From Nocardia grenadensis NBRC 108939 (GTDB lineage: Bacteria; Actinomycetota; Actinomycetes; Mycobacteriales; Mycobacteriaceae), in the NCBI RefSeq assembly GCF_001613445.1, contig NZ_BDCJ01000003.1, positions 310,001 through 374,000 of the forward strand: DNA of 64,000 bases, written 5' to 3'. Below the pieces are notes generated by a model. That model worked only from the letters and a program-made list of their open reading frames with translations, was not told where the DNA came from and ran no database searches. This document shows positions 25,623 through 34,536 of the stretch, one piece after another. Made by a program: the position numbers and the translations under genes. Positions within the stretch are counted from its first letter, which is position 1. Each line of letters begins with the position of its first letter.

Positions 25623-25721
25623 ATGAAACGCGCATCGCGCAAGAATCGGCGCCCCGGCGCGCGCCGGGGCGAGGAGCCTCCCCGATACCGAACCGGGACG
25701 CGACAATGCCGACCGCGCTGA
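25623..25721 (+). CDS. Possible Arg/Pro-rich leader peptide upstream of the CNNM gene
   Basis: ATG 25623 opens a 32-codon frame (MKRASRKNRRPGARRGEEPP ... CRPR) ending at TGA 25719-25721, which overlaps the CNNM start by 16 bp. The frame contains a perfect 22-bp palindrome (25650-25671) able to form a stable hairpin. aaagagag lies just upstream. Cation-transporter leader peptides such as mgtL are short and Pro-rich, so the arrangement is suggestive. Coding is not proven, and the residues are also what GC-rich random sequence gives. Confidence 0.35.
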   Translation: MKRASRKNRRPGARRGEEPPRYRTGTRQCRPR

Positions 25722-27070
25722 ACATCGCCCTCGGTATCGTCGTCGTACTGCTCATCACGGCGGCGACGGGCTATTTCGTCGCCCAGGAATTCGCGTTCAT
25801 GGCCGTGGACCGGTCCCGGTTGAAAGCCGGCGCCGCGGCCGGTGACCGGGCCGCCGGCCGGGCGCTGCGGGTCACCCGGCGCACATCGTTCATGCTCTCG
25901 GGCGCCCAGCTCGGGATCACGGTGACGGGGCTGCTGGTCGGCTACGTCGCCGAACCGCTGATCGGCCGGGGACTCGGCGAGCTGTTGGGCGGTGCCGGGA
26001 TACCGGCCGCCGTCGGGATCGGCATCGGGGCAGTGCTGGCCATCGCGTTCTCCACCGTGGTGCAGATGCTGTTCGGGGAGCTGGTACCGAAGAACCTCGC
26101 CATCGCCCGGCCGGAGCCGGTCGCCCGCCGGCTCGCGGCCTCGACGACGCTGTACCTGAAGGTGTTCGGATGGTTGATCCGGCTTTTCGACCAGTCGTCG
26201 AACCTGCTGTTGCGCGCGCTGCGCATCGAGCCGGTGCACGATGTGGAGCATTCGGCCACCCCGCGCGACCTGGAGCACATCGTCGCGGCATCCCGCGATT
26301 CCGGAGAACTGCCCGCCGAATTGTCGACGCTGCTCGACCGTATCCTCGATTTTCCGACCAGCACCGCCGAACACGCCATGATCCCCCGCGCGCGGGTCGA
26401 CACGGTGCATATCGATGACCCGGTGCGCGAGGTCCTCACCCGGATGCGCACGGGCCATACGCGCTACCCGGTCGTCGGTGACTCCAGCGACGACCTGCGC
26501 GGGGTGATCCATCTGCACGACCTCCTCGACAGCGCGCCCGGCGGTACGGCGCAGACCCGGTTGCGCCCCGCGCTCCTGGTCCCGGCATCGCTGCCGCTGC
26601 CCGAACTGGTGGACCGCCTCGGTGCCGCGCGCGAGGAGATGGCGCTCGTCGTCGACGAATACGGTGGTTTCGCCGGCATCGTCACCGTGGAGGACATCGC
26701 CGAAGAACTCGTCGGCGAAATCGCCGACGAACACGACCCCGGCACCGCCGCCGATATCGTCGCCGAAGGCGAGGGCTGGCTCCTGCGCGGTGACATCCAC
26801 CTCGACGAGGTCGAACGTCTTCTCGAATCCACCCTGCCCGAGGGTGATCACGAAACCCTCGCCGGACTGCTGATCAGCGTCTTCGGTGGCCTACCCGAAG
26901 TCGGGGATCGGGTCCGCGTCCCCTTGCCGGCTGAGCCGGCCGACTACCTCAGCGACCCGCCACGTCCGGCCCGCATCCTGGTCGCCGAGGTGCGCCGCGT
27001 CGACAAGCATGTGCCCGCCTCGGTGTTCGTCACCGTGCGGCCCGAGTCGGAGGACACCGCAGATGAGTAA
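25706..27070 (+). CDS. CNNM/CorC-type transporter with CBS pair and CorC_HlyC domain
   Basis: A 454-aa membrane protein. Residues 1-190 form the CNNM (DUF21) domain with about four hydrophobic helices and GYFVAQEFAFMAVDRSRLKAG. Residues 205-340 form a CBS pair (MIPRARVDTVHIDDPVREVL ... MALVVDEYGGFAGIVTVEDIAEELVGEI), and 360-450 a CorC_HlyC domain. Such proteins handle Mg2+/Co2+, usually efflux, and are often misnamed hemolysins. The ATG at 25706 has only a weak ribosome-binding site and lies inside the possible leader ORF. Overlaps the next CNNM gene by 8 bp. Confidence 0.9.
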   Translation: MPTALNIALGIVVVLLITAATGYFVAQEFAFMAVDRSRLKAGAAAGDRAAGRALRVTRRTSFMLSGAQLGITVTGLLVGYVAEPLIGRGLGELLGGAGIPAAVGIGIGAVLAIAFSTVVQMLFGELVPKNLAIARPEPVARRLAASTTLYLKVFGWLIRLFDQSSNLLLRALRIEPVHDVEHSATPRDLEHIVAASRDSGELPAELSTLLDRILDFPTSTAEHAMIPRARVDTVHIDDPVREVLTRMRTGHTRYPVVGDSSDDLRGVIHLHDLLDSAPGGTAQTRLRPALLVPASLPLPELVDRLGAAREEMALVVDEYGGFAGIVTVEDIAEELVGEIADEHDPGTAADIVAEGEGWLLRGDIHLDEVERLLESTLPEGDHETLAGLLISVFGGLPEVGDRVRVPLPAEPADYLSDPPRPARILVAEVRRVDKHVPASVFVTVRPESEDTADE

Positions 27071-28232
27071 CCCCTGGATCGTCGCGGCAGTGACGGTGGG
27101 GTTGATCGCGGCGAGCGCGTTCTTCGTCGCGGTCGAGTTCGCGCTCATCGCCGCCCGGCGGCACCGCCTCGAGGACGCCGCGGCGAGCAGCACGGCCGCG
27201 CGGGCGGCGCTGCGCAGTTCCGCGGAGCTGTCGGTGCTGCTGGCCGGGTCGCAGCTCGGCATCACCGTATGTACCCTGGCGCTGGGCGCGATCACCAAAC
27301 CCGCGGTACACCATTGGCTGACCCCGCTGTTCGAAGACCTCGGCGCGCCGCTCTGGGTCGCCGATGTCGTCGGCTTCGTCCTCGCGCTCATCGTGGTGAC
27401 ATTCCTGCATCTGGTGGTCGGTGAGATGGCGCCGAAATCCTGGGCGATCGCGCATCCGGAGAAATCGGCCACGATCCTGGCCATCCCGATGCGCGTCTTC
27501 ATGTGGTTCACCCGCCCGCTGCTCACCGCGCTCAACAGCACCGCCAACCGGTGCTTGCGCGCCGCCGGGGTGACACCGGTGGACGAAATCGAGGCCGGAC
27601 AGGATCCCGCCGCGCTGCGCCACCTCGTGGAACATTCCGCGACCGTGGGCACTCTCGACGAGCGCTACCACGGCAATCTCATCAGTGCGCTGGAGCTGGA
27701 ACAGCTCACGGTCGCCGATATCGTCCGGCCCGACGCGCACCCCAGTGCGGTCGGCCCGGACGCCGGACCGGAGACCATCCAGGCGATCTCGCGCGAGTCG
27801 GGACATCTGCGCCTGCTGGTCCGCGAGGGCCCCCGGATCGACGGTGTCCTGCACGTTCGCGACAGCCTGCAGGCCGATCCGGGCACCACCGCGCGGCGGC
27901 TGATGCGTCCGGCCCTGACCCTGACCACGACGACGAAGGTGTACGAGGCGCTGCACACCATGCGGGAAACCCGCAGTCACCTGGCCGTCGTCACCGCTGC
28001 CGACGGTGCGGTCCCGGTCGGCCTGATCACCATCACCGATGTCCTGCAACGTCTGTTGCCCCGGCCGGCCACGGAAACGCCACTGACCGCACCGCCACGG
28101 CACACGGAACGCGCACCCGGATCGCACGCGGCCGCCGCCGACACGGGAGGCGAACGGCGCGGTGGAACCCGGAATCCCCACGGCCCCAACCACACCGCGG
28201 CGGACCGTATCGAACGCCACGACCGGATATGA
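27063..28232 (+). CDS. Second CNNM-type transporter with degenerate CBS region
   Basis: A 389-aa paralogue of the preceding protein: DUF21 domain with AFFVAVEFALIAARRHRLEDAA, LLAGSQLGITVCTLALGAITKPAV, and LHLVVGEMAPKSWAIAHPEKSA. The CBS part (residues 200-340) is weaker, and no CorC_HlyC domain follows. Instead the last 45 residues are a hydrophilic Arg/His/Gly tail. Tandem CNNM pairs of one long and one short member are common in actinobacteria and probably form a heteromer. ATG 27063 overlaps the first gene by 8 bp. Confidence 0.88.
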   Translation: MSNPWIVAAVTVGLIAASAFFVAVEFALIAARRHRLEDAAASSTAARAALRSSAELSVLLAGSQLGITVCTLALGAITKPAVHHWLTPLFEDLGAPLWVADVVGFVLALIVVTFLHLVVGEMAPKSWAIAHPEKSATILAIPMRVFMWFTRPLLTALNSTANRCLRAAGVTPVDEIEAGQDPAALRHLVEHSATVGTLDERYHGNLISALELEQLTVADIVRPDAHPSAVGPDAGPETIQAISRESGHLRLLVREGPRIDGVLHVRDSLQADPGTTARRLMRPALTLTTTTKVYEALHTMRETRSHLAVVTAADGAVPVGLITITDVLQRLLPRPATETPLTAPPRHTERAPGSHAAAADTGGERRGGTRNPHGPNHTAADRIERHDRI

Positions 28233-28305
28233 GATCGTGGAACCCGTCCCCGGGTGGGCACCGCTCCCACACCGCCGGGGGCGGTCGCTATCGAGGAGGA
28301 ACACG

Positions 28306-28779
28306 ATGACCACCGGAGCATACGACCCCCGATTCGCCACGGCCGCGGGGATCACCCCGGGCGGCCTGGGCAAACGCGCCGCGGCCCGATTCATCGACTG
28401 GATCGTCGCGGCGATCGTCGGCGGCATCTTCTTCTGGTTGCTGAACAAAGTCGCCCATACGCCCGGCTGGGTGTCGATCCTGCCCGGCGCCGGCTTCGCC
28501 TTCCTGTACTTCCTCGGGTTCGAGGTGACCTCCGGTTCCACCCCCGGTAAGAAGCTGCTCGGCCTGCACGTCAACGGTTCCGGCGGCGCGGAGAAGCCCA
28601 GTATCAAGGAATCCGCCCTGCGTAACTCCTATATGCTGCTCAACCTGGTGCCCTGCATCGGCGGCGTGCTCTGGTTCTTCGCCGCGCTCGGTATCGCCGT
28701 CACGGTCGGTTCCAGCTCGACCAAACAGGGCTGGCATGACCGGGTGGCGGACGGGACCCAGGTGATCGAGACGTCCTAG
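28306..28779 (+). CDS. RDD-family membrane protein
   Basis: A 157-aa protein with the RDD signature: GGLGKRAAARFIDWIVAAIVGGIFFWLL, then FLYFLGFEVTSGSTPGKKLLGLHVNG, and the final SSSTKQGWHDRVADGTQVI. Three or four hydrophobic helices. GAGGAGGA lies 7 nt upstream of ATG 28306. RDD proteins include Na+(Li+,K+)/H+ antiporters, but most are uncharacterised. It follows the CNNM pair by 73 bp and may share its transcript. Confidence 0.88.
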   Translation: MTTGAYDPRFATAAGITPGGLGKRAAARFIDWIVAAIVGGIFFWLLNKVAHTPGWVSILPGAGFAFLYFLGFEVTSGSTPGKKLLGLHVNGSGGAEKPSIKESALRNSYMLLNLVPCIGGVLWFFAALGIAVTVGSSSTKQGWHDRVADGTQVIETS

Positions 28780-28817
28780 CGTCGGCCCCTGTCCGGGACA
28801 GGACGTAGCGTCGGCCC
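28777..28817 (+). terminator. Hairpin flanked by 12-bp direct repeats after the RDD gene
   Basis: CCTGTC-CGG-GACAGG (28788-28802) forms a tight hairpin. It is bracketed by tagcgtcggccc at 28777-28788 and again at 28806-28817. The rest of the gap to 29051 holds nothing I can name. Confidence 0.5.
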
Positions 28818-29051
28818 GGTCCCGGCGGTCCCCGCCACTCCCCCGGTCCGGTGCCCCGCGGGCCACCTCATCGCCGCTCCCCGGTGATCTCGGTGATCTT
28901 GCCGCGAAGCCGCTGATGGAGCGGTGGCGGCGGTAGTTCGCGCTCGCGAGCACAGGGGATCGCCCGGCAGCAGACCGCGCCGGGCGATCCCTGTGTCGCC
29001 GTCGGTGATCCGGGTCTACGACGGCGACGAGGCGGGAACACGCGTCCGGGC

Positions 29052-29417
29052 TCAGGCGGTCGGGGCGATGAACTCGGGTTGGTCGAGGACGCGCAGCCAG
29101 CTGCCGTCGGGCTGGCGCCGGACGACCTGCGCGCGGGCACCGGTGCCGTCCTTCGGCGGCGTCGAGGTGAGGGCGAGGTCGCCGCTGATCAGGGTCGGCA
29201 GCGGTTCTTCCGGCTCGAAGCGGGGTCCGGCGGCCAGCACCTTCTCCCACAGCGCGCGGATCGCTGCCCGTCCGGCGGTCCGGCTACCGGGCGGGTAGGC
29301 CAGGACGGCGTCCTCTTCGTAGAGTTCGGCGACTCCCGCCGCGTCACCGGCATTGGAGCGTTCGACGAACAGACGTGTGATGTCTTCGGGCCGCATCGCC
29401 TTCTCGTACTCGGGCAT
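29052..29417 (-). CDS. SnoaL/NTF2-like protein
   Basis: A 121-aa protein with the SnoaL-like cone fold pattern: ITRLFVERSNAGDAAGVAELYEEDAVLAYPPGSRTAGRAAIRALWEKVLA, then DLALTSTPP and AQVVRRQPDGSWLRVLDQP. YybH-type members of this group have unknown activity. Divergent from a LysR gene whose operator lies between them, so it is a likely regulated target. Start ATG 29417. Confidence 0.85.
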   Translation of the reverse strand: MPEYEKAMRPEDITRLFVERSNAGDAAGVAELYEEDAVLAYPPGSRTAGRAAIRALWEKVLAAGPRFEPEEPLPTLISGDLALTSTPPKDGTGARAQVVRRQPDGSWLRVLDQPEFIAPTA

Positions 29418-29472
29418 CGATTTCCTCCTGTGGTTTCCGAATTCGACGTGTTCCAGCCTGACCGGAGGCTAT

Positions 29473-29516
29473 TCAGAAGTCCAACAGATGGTTCTTCTGA
29501 AAGCTAGAATCAGAAG
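29473..29516. promoter_or_regulatory. Three LysR-type half-sites
   Basis: TCAGAAG (29473-29479), CTTCTGA (29494-29500) and TCAGAAG (29510-29516). The last two form a dyad with a 9-bp gap, a T-N11-A type site. The final half-site ends 2 bp before the lysR ATG, so binding should block its own expression. Confidence 0.65.
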
Positions 29517-29518
29517 TT

Positions 29519-30430
29519 ATGGAACTGAGGCAGCTGGAGTACTTCGTCGCGGTCGCGGAGGAGCAGAACTTCACCCGGGCGGCGCAGCGGGTGCACATCA
29601 GCCAGTCCGGTGTCAGCGCCCAGATCCGTGCACTAGAGAAAGAGCTCGGCGCCGAACTGTTCGACCGCTCGGCACGCGCCGCCACCCTGACCGTCGCGGG
29701 AAAGGCCGCCCTCGAACACGCCCGCACCGCCCTCGACGCCGCCGAGGCCGTCACCCAGTCGGTCGGTCAGGTCACCGATCTGATCCGGGGCACACTCACC
29801 GTGGGGATGGTCGTCGGCTGCACCGTCACACCGCTGTTCGACGCACTCGCCGATTTCCACCGCGCCCACCCGGGTGTCGAGATCTCCCTGCTCGAGGACA
29901 ACTCGGACCGGCTCACCGAGGCCGTACGTGCCGGTGCGCTGGATATGGCTCTCATCGGTACGGCGACCCCCGAACCCGACGGGCTGGAAGCGTTCGCCCT
30001 CATCCGGGAACAGCTCGTCGCGGCGGTCCCCACCGGACATCCGCTGGCGGCGCGGCGGCGGGTCACCCTCGCCGAGCTGTGCGCCCACCCTCTCGTGTGC
30101 ATGCCCCCGGGCACCGGTGTACGCGCCGTGTTCGACCGCGCCTGCGCGAGCCGGAGCCTCCGCCCGGTGGTCGCGCTCCAGGCCGGCGCCGCCGATGCCA
30201 TCGCCGATCTCGCCGCGCGCGGACTCGCGGTCGCCGTCCTCGGCGAGTCCATGGCCGCGGCCTATCGCGACCGGCTGGTCACCCTCCCCCTCGAAGGCGT
30301 CGAGACACCCGCGCTCCTCGCCCTGATCTGGAAGAACACCGGCCGCCCCGCGGTCCGTGAACTGCTCGCGCACAGTCGGCGAGCATTCCGTCGGGCGGGG
30401 CTCGGCGAAGGCCACGACGGCTCTCGATAG
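29519..30430 (+). CDS. LysR-family transcriptional regulator
   Basis: A 303-aa LTTR: N-terminal HTH MELRQLEYFVAVAEEQNFTRAAQRVHISQSGVSAQIRALEKELGAELFDR, linker helix, then a periplasmic-binding-protein-like effector domain (GMVVGCTVTPLFDALADFHRAHPGVEISLLEDNS). It should control the divergent SnoaL-like gene. There is no ribosome-binding site, because the operator fills the leader; the mRNA may be leaderless. Confidence 0.92.
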   Translation: MELRQLEYFVAVAEEQNFTRAAQRVHISQSGVSAQIRALEKELGAELFDRSARAATLTVAGKAALEHARTALDAAEAVTQSVGQVTDLIRGTLTVGMVVGCTVTPLFDALADFHRAHPGVEISLLEDNSDRLTEAVRAGALDMALIGTATPEPDGLEAFALIREQLVAAVPTGHPLAARRRVTLAELCAHPLVCMPPGTGVRAVFDRACASRSLRPVVALQAGAADAIADLAARGLAVAVLGESMAAAYRDRLVTLPLEGVETPALLALIWKNTGRPAVRELLAHSRRAFRRAGLGEGHDGSR

Positions 30431-30628
30431 CGGTAGCACCACGGTACCCCGGCGATAGCGGCCGATGCGCCGCCCCGGGCGGACGACCGCAGGGCCGCGT
30501 GTCGGCCCACTGCGGCCCCGGTGCGAACTCCTATCCTGGGCTCGACGCGGCGCCCACGAGGATCGGGCACGTCGCGGGCGCAGTGCCGGGCGGGAGATCG
30601 GCAACCTCGGGACGAAAGGCGGAATGCG

Positions 30629-31549
30629 ATGCACGCGAAGTCCGCGGCGAGCTACATCGTGGTGGGTATCGACGGATCCGACACCGCGCTGGCGGCCGCC
30701 AAATGGGCCACGAGATTCGCCGAAAAGCTCACCGTGCCCCTGCGGCTGGTGCACTCGTCCCCCGACCCCGGCCCGATGCCGGAGGTCGCGCTCGACCCCG
30801 TCGAACTGGCCGAGCGCCACCGGATCTACCGCGCCGAACTCCTGGCCACGGCCGAATCCGCGCTGCGGGAGTGGGCACCCGGTGTCGAGCTGGCCTCGAT
30901 CGCGGATACCGAGCCCCCTGCCGCGGGCCTGCTCAGGGCCGCCGATGACGCCGCGTTGATCGTGCTCGGCGCCACCGGGGCCGGCATGGTGGAGCGCTGG
31001 CTGCTGGGATCGACGGCGCTGCGCGTGGTCGGCAGCGCGCGCTGCCCGGTCGCCGTATGGCGCGGCGACAGCGCGCATATCGGCCCCGACGAGCGCCCGA
31101 TCGTGGTGGGCGCCGACGGGAGCCCACCGTCGGCCGGGGCGACCCGGCTGGCCTTCGAATGGGCGCGGCTGTTCTCGGTCCCGGTCACCGCGGTACGGGT
31201 GTGGTCCGACAGCACTGCGGTCGGTGACTCCGTTCCCACGGCGATGCAGCTTCTGGGCCCGACGGCGATGGTGATCGACTGGGACCAGATCGCGCGTTCC
31301 GAGGCGGAGACACTGTCGACCATCATCGCGCCGTACCGGAAGGACTTCCCCGATGTGGAAGTGGAGGAGCGGTCCCGACGCGGATCGGCAGCGCGCGAAC
31401 TGCTGCACGCGCTCGACGAGGCGCAAATGGCGATCGTGGGCAGTAAGGGCTGGGGGCGATTCCGCCGCGCCCTGATGGGTTCCACCAGCCAGAATCTGCT
31501 GCACCGCGCCGACCGTCCGATCGTCGTCTACCGCGACACCGACACCTGA
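30629..31549 (+). CDS. Universal stress protein with two UspA domains
   Basis: A 306-aa tandem Usp. Domain 1 (8-145): VVGIDGSDTALAAAKWATRFA ... LIVLGATGAGMVERWLLGSTALRVVGSARCPVAVW, with the G-2x-G-9x-G(S/T) ATP-binding pattern. Domain 2 (157-300): VVGADGSPPSAGATRLAFEWA ... MAIVGSKGWGRFRRALMGSTSQNLLHRADRPIVVY. Double-domain Usps are typical of actinobacteria and respond to hypoxia and stress. ATG 30629 is preceded by aaaggcgg. No SigF-like promoter is visible upstream. Confidence 0.92.
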   Translation: MHAKSAASYIVVGIDGSDTALAAAKWATRFAEKLTVPLRLVHSSPDPGPMPEVALDPVELAERHRIYRAELLATAESALREWAPGVELASIADTEPPAAGLLRAADDAALIVLGATGAGMVERWLLGSTALRVVGSARCPVAVWRGDSAHIGPDERPIVVGADGSPPSAGATRLAFEWARLFSVPVTAVRVWSDSTAVGDSVPTAMQLLGPTAMVIDWDQIARSEAETLSTIIAPYRKDFPDVEVEERSRRGSAARELLHALDEAQMAIVGSKGWGRFRRALMGSTSQNLLHRADRPIVVYRDTDT

Positions 31550-31917
31550 GCACCGGGTCCGTTCGCCGCGCCGCCACCGTGTGCGCTCCCGATACCGTGC
31601 CGGGCAGCGGGCGACATCACCTGGGATCGAGAGCAACTGTGCCGGAGGGTAGTTGGACGATCTACGACCCGGCACCGGAGCACCGCGGGCCGGCGCCGAA
31701 AGCGCGTGCCACAGCTACGACTGCGTGGGCATCATGCGCCGGAGCGGGTTCATACCGCTCGATGTCGTGGCCGGCTGCTGGGGTGATCCCTGCGGACGTG
31801 CTGGAATGTGCTGCAACCCCTCGTGGAGAAGTACCGTGCGGATCGCAACGCACCGGAGCTGTGGGACGACTTCCCTTGGCCGGCCCGGCGCGCGGTGGAG
31901 ATCAGGCGCCCGGTAGG
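31550..31917. other. Intergenic region with a possible gene fragment
   Basis: No intact gene. From GTG 31808 about 38 codons read as ordinary protein (LQPLVEKYRADRNAPELWDD, then FPWPARRAVEIRRP) before the frame runs antisense into the dehydrogenase gene. This could be a decayed C-terminus. I cannot identify it. Confidence 0.3.
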
Positions 31918-31947
31918 CGCCGGCCGCCGACGATGCGGCGGCCGGCG
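31918..31947. terminator. Strong hairpin downstream of the dehydrogenase
   Basis: Perfect 11-bp arms CGCCGGCCGCC (31918-31928) and GGCGGCCGGCG (31937-31947) with an 8-nt loop, 16 bp past the stop of the minus-strand gene. Confidence 0.7.
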
Positions 31948-31963
31948 AATTCGTGCTCCGGGT

Positions 31964-33220
31964 TCAGGGGACGACAACCGGTTCGGTCAGTGGCGGCGGG
32001 TCGTCGGCCCAGCGGTGACCGGTCTCGCGCGGGGTCACGTTCTGCTCCGCCCACGCCGCCAGCAGCAGGGCGACCTTGCTGTGCATGATCGTGCGGAGCC
32101 GGTCGAACGAATTCTCCGGCGTATCGTCGACCTGACCGAGCAGCAGCCACCACGCCCAGGCCACGGCTCCGGCATTCGCGACGAAGTCCGGCAGCACCGG
32201 GACACCGCGGGCGGCGAGCATCGTCTCCGCCTCCGGCGTGGTGGCCGCGTTCGCGGCCTCGATGACGATCCGGGCCCGGACATCGAAGGAATTGTCCGGT
32301 GTGATCGCGTAGGAGATCGCCGCCGGCACCAGGATGTCGACATCGGCGGCCAGGATCGTGGTCCGCGGCTGCTGTTCGACGCCCGCTGGCAACCGGGAGC
32401 GGTCGATCTCGCCGTACGCGTTGCGCAGGGCCAGCAGCGCGGGGATGTCCAACCCGTCGGCGCAGTGCAGCGTTCCGGCGGCATCGGCCACGGTGGTGAC
32501 CTTCATCCCGGCCTCGTACAGGTAGTAGGCCGCTGCCCCGCCCATGGTGCCCACGCCCTGGATCGCGACCGTGGTCTCGGCGGGCACCTGACCCCACCAG
32601 ACCGCGGCGGCGAGGCAGGCGTGCGCTACACCGTAGCCACCGATCACATCGCCCAGCATGAACCCGCCCTCGACTGCCGCGTTCAGGCCGCGGCGGACCC
32701 GTTCCAGGGTCGCGGCGGGATCGGGGGCCCGACGGATCGCGGCATGGTAACTCTGGCCCAGGCCGAGCCTTTCGAAGACCTCGTCGATCAGATGCTGCGG
32801 GACGCCCAGATCCTCGGCGGTCACCCAGTGCGCATCGATCCACGGGCGCATGGCCTCGCAGAACCGTTCCAGTACTTCGACGGCACGCGGATCCTTGGGG
32901 TCGAAATCGATCCCGCCCTTGGCCCCGCCGATGGGCAGATCGAATGTCGCGGTCTTGTTGGCCATACCGCGGGCCAGATCCTCGACCTCGCTCACCGTAC
33001 AACCGGCCCGCATCCGGGTGCCGCCGGTAGCCAGGCCACCACGCAGGGTGTGCACCACGAGGTAACCGACCGCGCCCGTCTGCGAATCCGTCCAGTGCAA
33101 GCGCATATACGGCTCGGAACGACGGACCGCGGGGGTGAGGGCCACTGCCGCCGAGACGGCCGGAACTGTCTGCGCGGTAATCTGCGCGGCGCCCCCCGCC
33201 GGGTCCTGCATCGTCGTCAC
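31964..33220 (-). CDS. Glu/Leu/Phe/Val-type amino-acid dehydrogenase
   Basis: A 418-aa NAD(P)-dependent oxidative deaminase. The N-terminal domain carries GGTRM and NKTATFDLPIGGAKGGI with the substrate and catalytic lysines, and HWVTAEDLGVP. The C-terminal Rossmann domain has VAIQGVGTMGGAAAYYLYEAG, AADVDILVPAA and EAANAATTPEAE. It interconverts an amino acid and its 2-oxo acid; glutamate is most likely but leucine/valine is possible. GTG 33220 lies 9 nt after GAGGAGG and is preferred over ATG 33211. Divergent LysR at 33431 is the probable regulator. Confidence 0.9.
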   Translation of the reverse strand: MTTMQDPAGGAAQITAQTVPAVSAAVALTPAVRRSEPYMRLHWTDSQTGAVGYLVVHTLRGGLATGGTRMRAGCTVSEVEDLARGMANKTATFDLPIGGAKGGIDFDPKDPRAVEVLERFCEAMRPWIDAHWVTAEDLGVPQHLIDEVFERLGLGQSYHAAIRRAPDPAATLERVRRGLNAAVEGGFMLGDVIGGYGVAHACLAAAVWWGQVPAETTVAIQGVGTMGGAAAYYLYEAGMKVTTVADAAGTLHCADGLDIPALLALRNAYGEIDRSRLPAGVEQQPRTTILAADVDILVPAAISYAITPDNSFDVRARIVIEAANAATTPEAETMLAARGVPVLPDFVANAGAVAWAWWLLLGQVDDTPENSFDRLRTIMHSKVALLLAAWAEQNVTPRETGHRWADDPPPLTEPVVVP

Positions 33221-33400
33221 GACGAACCACCTCCTCTTCGTGTTCGTGCCGGATACACCATCACCCACGGAGAAGCGCCGGGTGCGTAATCCCCTGTCCG
33301 GACCACGTCGTCCCCGGCCGATGGCTCGATTCCGGTGTCACCAGCCTGCATTCGCCGCTGCGCGTTCGTCTATTTACGGTTCGTTCACGGCGGTGTTCAG

Positions 33401-33415
33401 CGTTGCTGCACAACG
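33401..33415. promoter_or_regulatory. LysR-type dyad before the second lysR gene
   Basis: CGTTG-CTGCA-CAACG (33401-33415) is a 15-bp interrupted palindrome with the T-N11-A layout, 15 bp before the lysR ATG and within the divergent region of the dehydrogenase. Confidence 0.55.
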
Positions 33416-33430
33416 TTTAGGCTCGAAACC

Positions 33431-34429
33431 ATGGACCTGTCGCTGGCCCGTCTGCGAATGTTGCGTGAATTGCATCGACGCGGCACGGTGACGGCGGCCG
33501 CGACCGCACTGCACTACACCGCGTCGGCGGTATCCCAGCAGCTCGCACAGTTGGAGCGCGATGTCGGCACCCGGCTGTTCGAGCGGCGAGGGCGCCGGCT
33601 ACAACTCACCGATCTCGGGGTGCTGCTGGCCGAGCACGCCGAGGAGATCCTCGCGTCGGTCGAACGGGCGACCCAGGCGCTCGAGGACGCGGGCGAGACG
33701 GTGACGGCGAAACTCACCGCCGGGGTGTGGGCGTCGGTGGCCTCCGGCCTGCTGCCCGACGCGCTGACCGAACTCGCGCGCACCCACCCCGGTATCTCGG
33801 TCCGGACGCGCGAACTCGTTCCGGAGGCCACCGCCGCCGCCGTGCGCGACGGGGCATTGGACCTGTCGTTCGTGCTCGAATACTCCAATTACCCGATGAC
33901 CTGGGACAGCGGTCTGGAACGCGCCGTTATCGCGGTCGAGCGAATCTACGCCGCCGTTCCGCCCGGGGCCGTGCCGTCGGCCAGTGTGACCCTGGCCGAG
34001 CTCGTCGACCATCCGTGGATCCTCGCGCCCGCCCGGTCGCATTTCGGGCATGCGGCCCGGCTGGCGTTCCAATCCGTTGGGCTCCAACCACGGATCGATC
34101 ACGAGGTCGAGGAGCAGGCGACGGCCATGGCGATGGTGGCGGCCGGGCTGGGTGTGACGCTCGTGTCGGATCTGGGCCTGGCTCTGCGCCCGCCGGGGGT
34201 GGACATCGTCGCCCTGGGCGATGTGCTCACCCGGACCGTATCGCTGGCCTATCGCACCAACACCGCCCGGCGTGCCGCACTGCTACTCGTCGTCGACGCG
34301 GTCCGCACGACCGCCGCGGAGAAGGGCTTGGCCGCCGATTCCGTCTTGCCCACCTCGGCGAATGCGGACCCCTTCCCGCCCCCGGCGGCTACGTTGCGAA
34401 CGGCCGACCGGCGCCCGGAACAGAACTGA
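33431..34429 (+). CDS. LysR-family transcriptional regulator (ArgP/IciA-like N-terminus)
   Basis: A 332-aa LTTR with HTH MDLSLARLRMLRELHRRGTVTAAATALHYTASAVSQQLAQLERDVGTRLFERRGRRLQLTDLG. The effector domain begins at KLTAGVWASVASGLLPDALTELARTHPG. The last 40 residues are Pro/Ala-rich and dispensable-looking. Position divergent to the amino-acid dehydrogenase suggests control of nitrogen or amino-acid catabolism. Start ATG 33431; no clear ribosome-binding site. Confidence 0.9.
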   Translation: MDLSLARLRMLRELHRRGTVTAAATALHYTASAVSQQLAQLERDVGTRLFERRGRRLQLTDLGVLLAEHAEEILASVERATQALEDAGETVTAKLTAGVWASVASGLLPDALTELARTHPGISVRTRELVPEATAAAVRDGALDLSFVLEYSNYPMTWDSGLERAVIAVERIYAAVPPGAVPSASVTLAELVDHPWILAPARSHFGHAARLAFQSVGLQPRIDHEVEEQATAMAMVAAGLGVTLVSDLGLALRPPGVDIVALGDVLTRTVSLAYRTNTARRAALLLVVDAVRTTAAEKGLAADSVLPTSANADPFPPPAATLRTADRRPEQN

Positions 34430-34536
34430 ACGGCCGGGATCCGCGCGACTCGCCCTGCCGCATTCCGGTGAGTCCTGTCACAGCGGCGGGGTACGCTCGC
34501 ACGCGTCGGCGTGGCGGTGACACCTGGAGGTCGGCC

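Noticed and set aside
31808..33289. 493-codon open frame antisense to the amino-acid dehydrogenase
   Set aside because: It mirrors the codon positions of a clear dehydrogenase gene; beyond the first 40 codons its composition is Arg/Gly/Pro-rich shadow sequence.
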